The notes under the pieces were generated by a model, which saw only the letters and a list, made by a program, of their open reading frames with translations, did no database searches and was not told where the DNA came from. DNA of 64,000 nt from TMP-7 sp038212445 (GTDB lineage Bacteria; Acidobacteriota; Terriglobia; Bryobacterales; Bryobacteraceae), in assembly GCA_038212445.1 (NCBI GenBank), contig JBBQUM010000028.1, positions 37,846-101,845 on the forward strand. Reading direction: 5' to 3'. The stretch's first letter is position 1. Each line of letters begins with the position of its first letter. Below, in pieces: positions 1 through 7,296 of the stretch. The translations under genes were made by a program, and so were the position numbers.

Positions 1-575
1 GGCGTCTGATCGAAGATGTTGTAGATCACCTGAACGGTGTCGATCATTCCGGACTTGATCAGGTCGATGGCGCTATCGGGTTGATGATCGTTGATTGAGA
101 TTCCGAAGTGGCGAACCTTGCCCGACTTCTTCAAATCCTCGATGGTGCGGCGCCACTCGTCCTGTTTAATCCATTCGGGATTCCAGACGTGAAACTGCTG
201 GAGATCGATGGTATCGGTGCCCAGGTTTGTCAGGCTACGCTCGGTACACTTGACTGACCAGTCATACGGAAACGCTTCCTCGATGCCGATGCCGGGGCGC
301 GCGGGCCAAAGCTGATTCTTCGGCGGAATTTTGGTGGCCACCCAAATTTTGTGGGGCGTCGATTTGACGATCTCGCCGACCAATTTCTCGCTATGGCCTT
401 TTCCGTAGGCAAGAGCGGTGTCGATGAAGGTCAGCCCCAATTCGATGGCGCGGCGGAGTGCGGCGATGCTCTCGTCGTCCTGGCCGCCGAGCCACTGCTG
501 GCCGCCGATGCCCCACGCGCCGTAGCCAATCTCGCTGACGTCGATTCCTGTCTTGCCGAGTTTCCTGTATTTCAT
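1..575 (-). CDS. Aldo/keto reductase (3' end outside window)
   Basis: The minus frame opening at the ATG at 573-575 reads as the N-terminal two thirds of an aldo/keto reductase TIM barrel and runs off the left edge of the window. It begins MKYRKLGKTGIDVSEIGYG, followed by FIDTALAYGKG with the family's catalytic Asp and Tyr, VATKI with the conserved Lys, and LQQFHVWN with the His. These enzymes reduce carbonyls with NADPH in the cytoplasm; substrate cannot be told. It lies 10 bp downstream of the SBBP protein gene on the same strand, so read-through from that gene is possible. The C-terminus, and so the cofactor-binding loop, is not visible. Confidence 0.9.
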   Translation of the reverse strand, partial: MKYRKLGKTGIDVSEIGYGAWGIGGQQWLGGQDDESIAALRRAIELGLTFIDTALAYGKGHSEKLVGEIVKSTPHKIWVATKIPPKNQLWPARPGIGIEEAFPYDWSVKCTERSLTNLGTDTIDLQQFHVWNPEWIKQDEWRRTIEDLKKSGKVRHFGISINDHQPDSAIDLIKSGMIDTVQVIYNIFDQT

Positions 576-585
576 CAACTCAATG

Positions 586-2718
586 TTAGCGAACCACGGT
601 CAACAAGACGCCTGCCTGGCTGGTGACAAGGTTGCCGCAAGCCACAAAAAGAGGCTGAGGCCCGGGGTCGAGTGCGGGAACACGGAAGTTGATTTGGGTG
701 ACACCGGCAGGTTCGCCGGGCGCCTGACCGGCAAAGGTGATGGTGGCGATCTTGCCGCCTACATAGATGCTGGGGTTGTTGTCGACGCCGGTGACAAAGA
801 TGCCCACTTCGGAGCCTGCGGCTGCTGAAGCCGCCTGTCCTACTCCCGACCGGCCTACCGTGAAGATTCCCGGAACCGCAGCAGCAACTTGAATCCGCGC
901 GTTGCCGACGAAGTGAAGCGTCCCTGGAAATTCAAGGCCCGCATTCAGATTCACGGCAATCGAGTCGAGGCCGGCGAGTGAGGCCGGCAAGGAGGCGACG
1001 AGTTCTGCGTCCTCGTCCTTCAGCAACGGAACGGGGCCGCCATTGACCGCGAGTTGGACCGGGTTGTAGCGCGAGGAGAAGCTGGGTGGAAGGAAGCGAA
1101 CGATCTCGCCGGGCGACACGGGGCCGGGTAATCGCGAGGCGCCGTTCAAGACGGTGAAGTCGACGGCTGAACCGGGTGCGGCGAACTTCGCGACGAAGCC
1201 GTCTTCGCAGGTGGTGGCTGAATTGGCGGAGGGGGACGCCTGGAAAACGCAAGTCCCGCCCTTGGCCCTCTGCTGGAAGCCGGTAGCAGGAAGGTTGGCT
1301 GACCGCGACGATCCGGCGATGTAGATGGAACCAGCGGAGTCGACGGCGATTGCCGTGGCTTCATCGCGGTCGTTGCCGGCGAAGTAGGTGCTGAAGGTGC
1401 GGGTGGTTTCGGAGTTGAGGCGCAGGACGAAAGCGTCGCCGCAGTTGGAGATGGTCCGGGAATCCGTAAAGGGCGTGTGTGTCACCGACACGCACGGCGC
1501 GTCGGCGAAGGAACCGGTGATGGCATCGGCTGTGACCGGAAGATCTCGCGAGCGCGTTACTCCGGCCGCATAGACGTTGCCCGCGTTGTCGGCCGCTATG
1601 GCGTCGATGGTGGCGCCGTTCTGGCCGCTGACCACCGTCGAATAACCATATAAGCCCTGTTCACTGAACCGCATGACGAAGGCATCGGGCTGCGACGAAG
1701 AACTGAGCGAGCCGCCTATGAACACCGAACCGTCAGCGTTCACAGCCACGGCGGAGGCGGAGGCTTTATCGCGGCCCAGAAAAGTAGACCAGATGAGCGC
1801 CGTGCCTGTGAAAAGGACTTTCGAGGCGAAGGCTTGTTGTGGGGCAGCGGGGTGATCCTGATAGGAGCCGGGCGTTACGGGGAAGTCGGCGGAATTGGTT
1901 GTGCCAACCACCACAGCGTCGCGGAAGCGGTCGAGCGCGATGCCGGAGGGGGTAGATCCTTGCGAGCCTGCGAGGAAGGTTGAGTACTCGAGGGCGGTGC
2001 CGGTGGAGTTGAGCTTGGTGACGAAGCCGCTCGATACCACGCCGAAAGGGCTGGGCGGAGCGACTGGGGCTCTCTGCCAGGCTCCGGGCGACGTGGGAAA
2101 GTCCTGCGAGCTGGTGTAGCCGGTGACGTAGGGGTTGCCGTCGGGATCGATGGTGAGCGCGGTGATGAGGTCCATTCCGCTGCCGCCAACGAGCGTGGAA
2201 AATGCCAGGGCAGTGCCTGAGGCATTAATTTTCGCGACAAACCCATGCGGCAGATTGGGAGTGCCGGTACGTTGGAAAGCCGATGGCGTCGTCGGGAAGT
2301 CGGCGGAGTCGGTGGTTCCCGCAACGTAGACTGAGCCGTCCGCGTCCAGGGCTATGGCTGTGCCGACGTCGCGTTTGGATCCGCCCAGGAAGGTGGACCA
2401 AATGAGTGCGCCGCCGCCCGGCGCGAGTTTGGCAACGAAGGCGTCGGTCTTAGCTTCGTCGCCGATGAAGAACACGTTTTGCGGGACGCCGCCGTGCTTG
2501 GTTTGGAGCGCTCCCGGTGTGACTGGAAAGTCGGCGGATAAGGTTTCGCCGGTGACGTAGACGAAGCCGGCGTTGTCTACCGCGAGGGCGTGGATGATGT
2601 CGGAGTTGGCGCCTCCGAGATATGTTGAGTACGCGAGGCGTTGAGCGTCGGCACGCCAACTGAAAGCCAGGGCTAGCAGCATGGCTGGTCCACGATAATA
2701 AAAACAGGAGGCGCGCAT
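586..2718 (-). CDS. Secreted SBBP-repeat beta-propeller protein with Solibacter-type C-terminal domain
   Basis: A 710-residue exported protein. Residues 1-26 form a signal peptide (Arg2 and Arg9, a hydrophobic stretch, then ADA before Gln). From about 27 to 520 there are repeated blades of the type YSTYLGG..D....AVD..G..YV.G.T.S.DFP.T, the SBBP signature predicted to fold as a beta-propeller. The last 200 residues, with VPGIFTVGRSGVGQAA and QINFRVP, match the C-terminal domain repeatedly found in Solibacter secreted proteins (TIGR03437 type). Role is unknown; extracellular binding or surface structure is inferred. The start at 2718 has GAGGGG 7 nt upstream, and its start codon overlaps the start codon of the divergent gene. 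An alternative Met13 (2682) would leave a signal peptide with no positive residues before its hydrophobic stretch. Confidence 0.88.
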   Translation of the reverse strand: MRASCFYYRGPAMLLALAFSWRADAQRLAYSTYLGGANSDIIHALAVDNAGFVYVTGETLSADFPVTPGALQTKHGGVPQNVFFIGDEAKTDAFVAKLAPGGGALIWSTFLGGSKRDVGTAIALDADGSVYVAGTTDSADFPTTPSAFQRTGTPNLPHGFVAKINASGTALAFSTLVGGSGMDLITALTIDPDGNPYVTGYTSSQDFPTSPGAWQRAPVAPPSPFGVVSSGFVTKLNSTGTALEYSTFLAGSQGSTPSGIALDRFRDAVVVGTTNSADFPVTPGSYQDHPAAPQQAFASKVLFTGTALIWSTFLGRDKASASAVAVNADGSVFIGGSLSSSSQPDAFVMRFSEQGLYGYSTVVSGQNGATIDAIAADNAGNVYAAGVTRSRDLPVTADAITGSFADAPCVSVTHTPFTDSRTISNCGDAFVLRLNSETTRTFSTYFAGNDRDEATAIAVDSAGSIYIAGSSRSANLPATGFQQRAKGGTCVFQASPSANSATTCEDGFVAKFAAPGSAVDFTVLNGASRLPGPVSPGEIVRFLPPSFSSRYNPVQLAVNGGPVPLLKDEDAELVASLPASLAGLDSIAVNLNAGLEFPGTLHFVGNARIQVAAAVPGIFTVGRSGVGQAASAAAGSEVGIFVTGVDNNPSIYVGGKIATITFAGQAPGEPAGVTQINFRVPALDPGPQPLFVACGNLVTSQAGVLLTVVR

Positions 2719-3502
2719 GACAAGACCCCTCGTCGTTCTGCTATTACTCTCAATTATCGCCTACGCCGCCACCACACGCCTCTATTTAAAAGACGGCACC
2801 TTTCAGCTGGTGCGCGAGTACAAAGTGGTGGAAGACCGGGTCCGGTACTACTCTACCGAGCGCGGCGACTGGGAAGAAATTCCGCTCGACATGATTGATC
2901 TGAAGCGGACCGCAGGTGAGGCTGAGTCGCGCGAGGCGCAGGAGAAGGAAGAGGCTACCGTCAGTGCTGCCGAAGACAAAGCAGAACGGGCGATGCGCGA
3001 GGAGGTGGCGCGGGTACCGGTGGAGCCCGGGGTGTACCTGGTGGCCGGCGACAAGCTCAAGACGATTCCTCTGGCCGACACGAAAATTGCCAACGACAAG
3101 AAAAGGAATCTGCTCAAAATGATGAGTCCGATTCCGATCGTCGCGGGGAAGGGGACGCTCGAAGTAGACGGGCCGACCTCGGCGAACGTGGTGGATTCCC
3201 CGCTGCCGGAATTCTATATCCGACTGACGCGCGAGGAGCGGTTCGGCATGGTCCGGTTGAATGCGCGCAAGGGTAACCGCGTGGTGGAGGAGTTAACCAT
3301 CGTGCCGGTTACGAAAGAGATTGTGGAGAAGCAGGACGAGGTAGAAGTATTCCGGCATCAGTCGGCCGGCGATCTGTATAAGATCTGGCCAAAGAAGCCC
3401 CTGGAGCCTGGGGAATACGCGATTGTGGAATTCACTCCAGCCGAGGACCGTCCGATGCTGGCGATCATGACCTGGGATTTTTCCTATGCCGTCAAGAAAT
3501 AG
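2717..3502 (+). CDS. Secreted hypothetical protein, 261 aa
   Basis: Not recognised as a named family. Residues 1-18 are a clear signal peptide (MTRPLVVLLLLSIIAYAA). Residues 20-60 read LYLKDGTFQLVREYKVVED and resemble short beta-rich modules that describe a residue-dependent surface. Residues 65-98 are a charged, Glu/Ala-rich helical or coiled-coil stretch. The remainder is mixed alpha/beta with VYLV, EFYIRL and EYAIVEF strands. The start is well supported by AGGAGG 6 nt upstream. It shares the CATG of its start codon with the divergent SBBP gene. A periplasmic location is inferred from the signal peptide only. Confidence 0.8.
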   Translation: MTRPLVVLLLLSIIAYAATTRLYLKDGTFQLVREYKVVEDRVRYYSTERGDWEEIPLDMIDLKRTAGEAESREAQEKEEATVSAAEDKAERAMREEVARVPVEPGVYLVAGDKLKTIPLADTKIANDKKRNLLKMMSPIPIVAGKGTLEVDGPTSANVVDSPLPEFYIRLTREERFGMVRLNARKGNRVVEELTIVPVTKEIVEKQDEVEVFRHQSAGDLYKIWPKKPLEPGEYAIVEFTPAEDRPMLAIMTWDFSYAVKK

Positions 3503-3517
3503 AGAGTTCTGGGCTGC

Positions 3518-3539
3518 CCGGTAGGCTACCTACTACCGG
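3518..3539 (+). terminator. Hairpin after the 2717-3502 gene, possible terminator
   Basis: CCGGTAG at 3518-3524 and CTACCGG at 3533-3539 form a perfect 7-bp inverted repeat with an 8-nt loop, 16 nt after the stop codon. There is no T-run after it, so intrinsic termination is uncertain; it may instead protect the mRNA 3' end. A TCCCTAA direct repeat follows at about 3551-3563. Confidence 0.4.
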
Positions 3540-3589
3540 ACTAAGCAAAATCCCTAATCCCTAAGACGTCTTCAGCCGATAGATGCGGT

Positions 3590-4597
3590 ATGAGACGCGC
3601 TGGATTGCCCGTGGCTGGGCTACTGATCATCGCGTTCGCATTTCAGAGCGGATTCTTCTCGTTCGCCCTTTCGATTGTTCCGCTGCTGATCGCGACGTTT
3701 TATCTGCAGATCCTCATTCACGGTCTGGGGACAGCAGTGGGCGGCGAGATCGCCGGATTGCGTCTTCAAAGATTCCACCTGGGTCCCTTATGCTGGATTC
3801 ATCTGGCGGACGGCTGGCGGATGCGCTGGATGCCGGAATTTGGCTACTTTCAAGGTTCAGCTGCCGCTGCACCGCCGGACACGCATTCCTTGCGTTTGCG
3901 GCTGATGATGTTCTTTGGTGGCGGCGCGCTGGCGAAGTACATCACGTTGATCCTGGCGCTGGTTCTCTCGTTCACTGCGAATTCGATGCTCAGCGGACGG
4001 TGGGAGACGCTGGTAGCGGCATGGGCGCTGGCGGCGTTGATCGAGGTATCCGTCTCGATAGCGCGACTTGGCCGGGAACAGCCACCGCTGCATGATTTAC
4101 TGAAGGGCGGAGACGCGGCTGAACAATGCTGTTTGCGTTCGCTGCCGATGATGTCGTGGGTGACACCGGTGCGTCCGGCTCAATGGCAGCCGGAGTGGAC
4201 CGGAACGCCGATCGAGTCCTACGTTCGTCATTTGGATCGGAACGAGATCGCGGCGGCGGTGGAGTGTTTGAATCAAGCGATCGAAACACAGTCGTTGGGG
4301 GTGCGTGCTCGCCTGGTTGCGCTGGAGGCGGCTTACTTCTCGGCGCGGCATGCTGGTGACGCGGTTCGCGCAAGGCAATGGCTGTCGCGTCCGCGGAGTG
4401 GTTATCCGGTGGAGCATTTTGTGGAGTTGCGGGCGGAGGCAGCGGTCCTGATAGCGGAGGGCCGGTGTTTTGAGGCGGCGCAGCGGGCAGCGGATGGTCT
4501 GCGGCGAGCAGACGCCTGCGTTACGAGTGGCTGGACCGAAATGAATGCGCGGCTGCTGCGGGATCTGGAGTCGGAACTGGCAGCACGTCGCGGATGA
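3590..4597 (+). CDS. Polytopic membrane protein resembling an M50 protease with a lost active site, plus TPR-like C-terminus
   Basis: A 335-residue protein. Residues 1-60 hold two hydrophobic segments, the second containing QILIHGLGTAVGGEIAG followed by a GP-rich loop. This layout matches the HExxH-containing first helix of site-2 (M50) proteases, but the motif here is H44-G45-L-G-T48, so both the catalytic Glu and the second His ligand are absent. A further hydrophobic segment (FFGGGALAKYITLILALVL) sits about where M50 proteins have the second conserved helix. Residues 205-330 are alpha-helical and TPR-like. An inactive regulator or scaffold is inferred; a remote unrelated membrane protein is the alternative. 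An out-of-frame ATG at 3583 opens a shorter shadow frame. Confidence 0.7.
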   Translation: MRRAGLPVAGLLIIAFAFQSGFFSFALSIVPLLIATFYLQILIHGLGTAVGGEIAGLRLQRFHLGPLCWIHLADGWRMRWMPEFGYFQGSAAAAPPDTHSLRLRLMMFFGGGALAKYITLILALVLSFTANSMLSGRWETLVAAWALAALIEVSVSIARLGREQPPLHDLLKGGDAAEQCCLRSLPMMSWVTPVRPAQWQPEWTGTPIESYVRHLDRNEIAAAVECLNQAIETQSLGVRARLVALEAAYFSARHAGDAVRARQWLSRPRSGYPVEHFVELRAEAAVLIAEGRCFEAAQRAADGLRRADACVTSGWTEMNARLLRDLESELAARRG

Positions 4598-4601
4598 GAC
4601 G

Positions 4602-4832
4602 CTAACGGCTGCGGGCCACTTTTCCGCAGCGAAAACTCAAGTATCCGAACACCAGGGATGCGAGCGGGAAGGCAACGGCACCGATGTACATTCCAGCCTG
4701 GCGATGGCTGGCCACACCAGCGTCCGCCAGATTCACGTACGCGAGCCTGAGAGTGTAATAGACGAAGAAGGCGCAAGCGGCGGCGAAGAATGCAGCCGGC
4801 AAGGCCCAGAGGACTTTTCGAATACTGATCAT
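4602..4832 (-). CDS. Small two-helix membrane protein, 76 aa
   Basis: Starting from the ATG at 4832, the product is MISIRKVLWALPAAFF followed by two hydrophobic helices (about residues 6-27 and 47-65) and a basic tail ending CGKVARSR. The frame continues upstream to an ATG at 4931, but that extension overlaps the end of the M56 gene and has no membrane character, so the shorter start is preferred. It is convergent with the M50-like gene, 4 bp away. No family was recognised. It may be the last gene of the blaI-M56 transcription unit, as it lies 73 bp beyond that gene's stop on the same strand. Confidence 0.6.
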   Translation of the reverse strand: MISIRKVLWALPAAFFAAACAFFVYYTLRLAYVNLADAGVASHRQAGMYIGAVAFPLASLVFGYLSFRCGKVARSR

Positions 4833-4905
4833 GGAACTGCGTCCAAGGTTGCCTGGACGCAGTATATCGCGTATCTCTTCGTGATGTAAAGTACTTTCTA
4901 AAATC

Positions 4906-6843
4906 TTAAAGCAGGCGCCAGTTAATCTCAATATTTGCTTGCACCGTTACCGGTTGACCTTCGAACATCCCTGGCTTAAAGCGCCACTGATTTACCGCCT
5001 CGATGGCTTTGTCATCGAGTCCGAAGCCGACGCCGGAAACGATTTGGATATTGTGCGGAACTCCGTCGACGCCGATTTCGGCATACACTACGGCGGTGCC
5101 TTCGTACTTTGCGAGGCGAGCTTCTTCGCTATACTGCGGCTCAACTTTGGAAAGCAAGCCGGGCATGGTGACGCCTTTACCGGCGCGATGAACTCCGGCA
5201 CTCATCGCTGGTTTGGAACCCAACGCCCGGCGGGTTTGCCGGGCGCGCTCAAGAACGGCAGCGCCTTCGTCGTCTCGATTGTGGCGGCGGAGAAAGCGCG
5301 CATAGAGTTCAGAGGTAGCAGCGTAATCCGCTGAACCGGGTGCTTCCAGCGCCAGAGCCTGCATGAAGAGCTTTTCCGTTTCGTCGCCGGCGTTTTGGTT
5401 TTGGGTGACGGCGAGCCAGGTAAGCGGCATTCCTGCACGTTCGGGATCGGCGGCCTGGGCTTGTGCGAAGTATCCGGCGGCTTTCTCTGAATCGCGGGAG
5501 GAGAGGGCGCACAGACCGAGGCCGGTGAGCGCTGGCGCGGACTCCGGTTGTCCGGCGAGCAGACCCGCGGCCTGTGAATAGAGGGATTCAGCCTCGGGCA
5601 CATTGCCATTCCTGCGATTGAAGTCGGCCAGGTTGCGCAGGCCGATGGCGTAAGAAGGGCTGCGTTCACCGAACGACTGGCGCCGGACGTCGACGGAGGC
5701 GTCCAGGAGTTTCCGGGCGATTTCGGGCTTCGATTGAGAGGTTGCTGCTTTGGCGGCACTATCGAGCAATTCCGGACTCTTCTGTGACTGGGCGGTTCTT
5801 ATAGTCGCGTCGATGTCGGCCTGAGTGGTTGGGGCGGCGGGGGCTTGCGCTCGTAGGGCTGCGAGCGGGACGAGCAGGCAGATGGAGGCAAGGGCTGCGG
5901 CGCCGGCGGCGATGCGGCCAGGAGTTCCGCGGTTGATGCCAGCGTCGAGAATGGCGCGGATTCTCGCTTCAAGCTGTGAAGGCCGGGCGATGGCGATTGC
6001 AGTAGCCGGAGCCGAATGCATAGTCCGGGCGATTTCGAGCAGGTGGCGGGCGTACCCCGACGGGAGCGTCCCGGAAGCCAGCACCAGATCGTCGGCAGCG
6101 CGTTCGCGTTCGTTCAGAAACTGACGCCAGGCAAACCAAGCCAGCGGATTCCACCAGTAGAAAGCGAGAGCGACGCGGGCGAGCAGATGCGTTTCGAGGT
6201 CGCCGCGCTGAACGTGGGCGAGTTCATGCAACAGGACGACCTGGCGACGCTCGTCGTCCCACCGGACGCTCGCCGAGGGCATCAAGACGGCTGGTTTGAG
6301 TAGGCCGAAGGCGAACGGCATCTGGCGGTCGTGCGTTTCGCGCACCTCGATGGAGCGATGAATTCCGAGTGAGCGGGCGAGTTCAACAGGCGTCGCGGCG
6401 GGAGTGGCGTTGCGACGGACAGCCGCGAGCTTGATCCAGGCGACAGCGGTCTTTAGGAGCACGCCAGCGACGCCGAGAGCCCAAAGCAGAACGATCCATC
6501 GGCGGGCGTCCGGCATGCGGCTGGCCGGTGCCGGGGATGCTTGGGGCTTCGCGCCTTTAACAGCGGGAGTGAATGTGGTTGCCGGTTGCGGAGTGGCCAC
6601 GGTTTTGAAGATTGCTGCCTGATTCGTCATTTCGACCGGCAGGTAGAGCGCGGGAAGAGTGAAAGACAGGAGCGGGAGAATGAGGAGCGCGGCGAAGGCG
6701 AGGGTCCACACGAAGTGTCGCGCGGCGGCTGACCGACTCCGCAATAGCGTTGTGGCGAGCGCCGCAATCGCCATTACGACGATGCTCTTCCAACCCGCTG
6801 CCGCCAGGAGATTGAATACCAGGGTTATGTGCGAGCTCGTCAT
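4906..6843 (-). CDS. BlaR1-like M56 metallopeptidase sensor with TPR and TonB C-terminal domains
   Basis: A 645-residue protein. It has transmembrane helices in the first 70 residues and near 115-140, then the M56 zinc peptidase domain with HELAH at 206-210 and a downstream NERERAADD (about 244-252) supplying the third ligand. A further helix lies near 310-330. Residues about 340-540 carry TPR-like repeats, and the last 80 residues are a TonB C-terminal fold (KVEPQYSEEARLAKYEG, then VNQWRFKP). In the BlaR1/MecR1 family the peptidase inactivates the BlaI repressor encoded next door. Here the usual penicillin-binding sensor domain is replaced by TPR plus TonB domains, so the signal is unlikely to be a beta-lactam. 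The start codon directly abuts the blaI stop (TAGATG), implying coupled translation. Confidence 0.88.
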   Translation of the reverse strand: MTSSHITLVFNLLAAAGWKSIVVMAIAALATTLLRSRSAAARHFVWTLAFAALLILPLLSFTLPALYLPVEMTNQAAIFKTVATPQPATTFTPAVKGAKPQASPAPASRMPDARRWIVLLWALGVAGVLLKTAVAWIKLAAVRRNATPAATPVELARSLGIHRSIEVRETHDRQMPFAFGLLKPAVLMPSASVRWDDERRQVVLLHELAHVQRGDLETHLLARVALAFYWWNPLAWFAWRQFLNERERAADDLVLASGTLPSGYARHLLEIARTMHSAPATAIAIARPSQLEARIRAILDAGINRGTPGRIAAGAAALASICLLVPLAALRAQAPAAPTTQADIDATIRTAQSQKSPELLDSAAKAATSQSKPEIARKLLDASVDVRRQSFGERSPSYAIGLRNLADFNRRNGNVPEAESLYSQAAGLLAGQPESAPALTGLGLCALSSRDSEKAAGYFAQAQAADPERAGMPLTWLAVTQNQNAGDETEKLFMQALALEAPGSADYAATSELYARFLRRHNRDDEGAAVLERARQTRRALGSKPAMSAGVHRAGKGVTMPGLLSKVEPQYSEEARLAKYEGTAVVYAEIGVDGVPHNIQIVSGVGFGLDDKAIEAVNQWRFKPGMFEGQPVTVQANIEINWRLL

Positions 6844-7227
6844 CTATCTGCCCTCCTGTCTGGCTTTGTCGATCATCTTCGCCATCCGCTCCAACTCGTC
6901 CTGGCTCAGCCGGCTCGACACGTCGAGCAGGGCTGCCACTACCTGCTCCGGCGAATCGTCGAAGAAGGTGTTGAGCATGTGCTGCATTGCCGACCTCTTC
7001 GCCTTGTCGCGAGCGACCGTGGGGACGAAGACGTATTTCAGTCCGTCCTGCTCATGCCGCACATGCCCTTTTTCCTCAAGCACTCGAAGCATGGCGCGAA
7101 CCGCGGAATAGCCGGGGGCGTCGTTCATGGCATCGCGGACTTCGACGGCGGTGCCTTTGCCATGCTGATAGAGGATATCCATGATCTGGCGCTCGCGGCG
7201 GCTGAGTTTGGTGATGGGAACGGTCAT
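6844..7227 (-). CDS. blaI: BlaI/MecI-family transcriptional repressor
   Basis: A 127-residue winged-helix repressor. The N-terminal domain reads LSRRERQIMDILYQHGKGTA then VRDAMNDAPGYSAVRAMLRVLEEKGHV, typical of BlaI DNA-binding domains. The C-terminal helical dimerisation region includes FFDDSPEQVVAALLD. An in-frame ATG at 7290 exists, but the extension would place the operator dyads and the promoter within the coding region, so the ATG at 7227 is chosen. It abuts the M56 gene, giving the usual repressor-peptidase pair. The family acts as a dimer that is cleaved when the M56 partner is activated; autoregulation is supported by the tandem dyads just upstream. Confidence 0.92.
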   Translation of the reverse strand: MTVPITKLSRRERQIMDILYQHGKGTAVEVRDAMNDAPGYSAVRAMLRVLEEKGHVRHEQDGLKYVFVPTVARDKAKRSAMQHMLNTFFDDSPEQVVAALLDVSSRLSQDELERMAKMIDKARQEGR

Positions 7228-7236
7228 AGGTTCTTG

Positions 7237-7290
7237 TGCTAATTTTCTAGCACATGCTAAAAATCTAGCACTAGTTGACGGAAGCGTCAA
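7237..7290 (-). promoter_or_regulatory. blaI promoter with tandem BlaI-type operators
   Basis: On the minus strand, TTGACG (7290-7285) and TAGATT (7267-7262) form a promoter with a 17-bp spacer. Two copies of the dyad TGCTA-N6-TAGCA lie at 7255-7270 and 7237-7252, 18 bp apart centre to centre. The upstream copy covers the -10 box and the downstream copy covers the expected transcript start. This is the geometry expected of an autorepressed BlaI-type promoter. Binding by this BlaI is inferred, not shown. Confidence 0.8.
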
Positions 7291-7296
7291 GCCTAT

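Noticed and set aside
586..2718. DNA repeat array or CRISPR-like pattern in the SBBP gene
   Set aside because: The periodicity is protein blades of diverged sequence, without identical repeats and spacers.
3583..4095. 170-codon plus frame overlapping the M50-like gene
   Set aside because: No hydrophobic pattern, and the frame at 3590 has membrane helices and a TPR-like tail.
4906..7227. Beta-lactam resistance locus
   Set aside because: BlaI and M56 are present but there is no penicillin-binding sensor domain and no beta-lactamase gene in the window.
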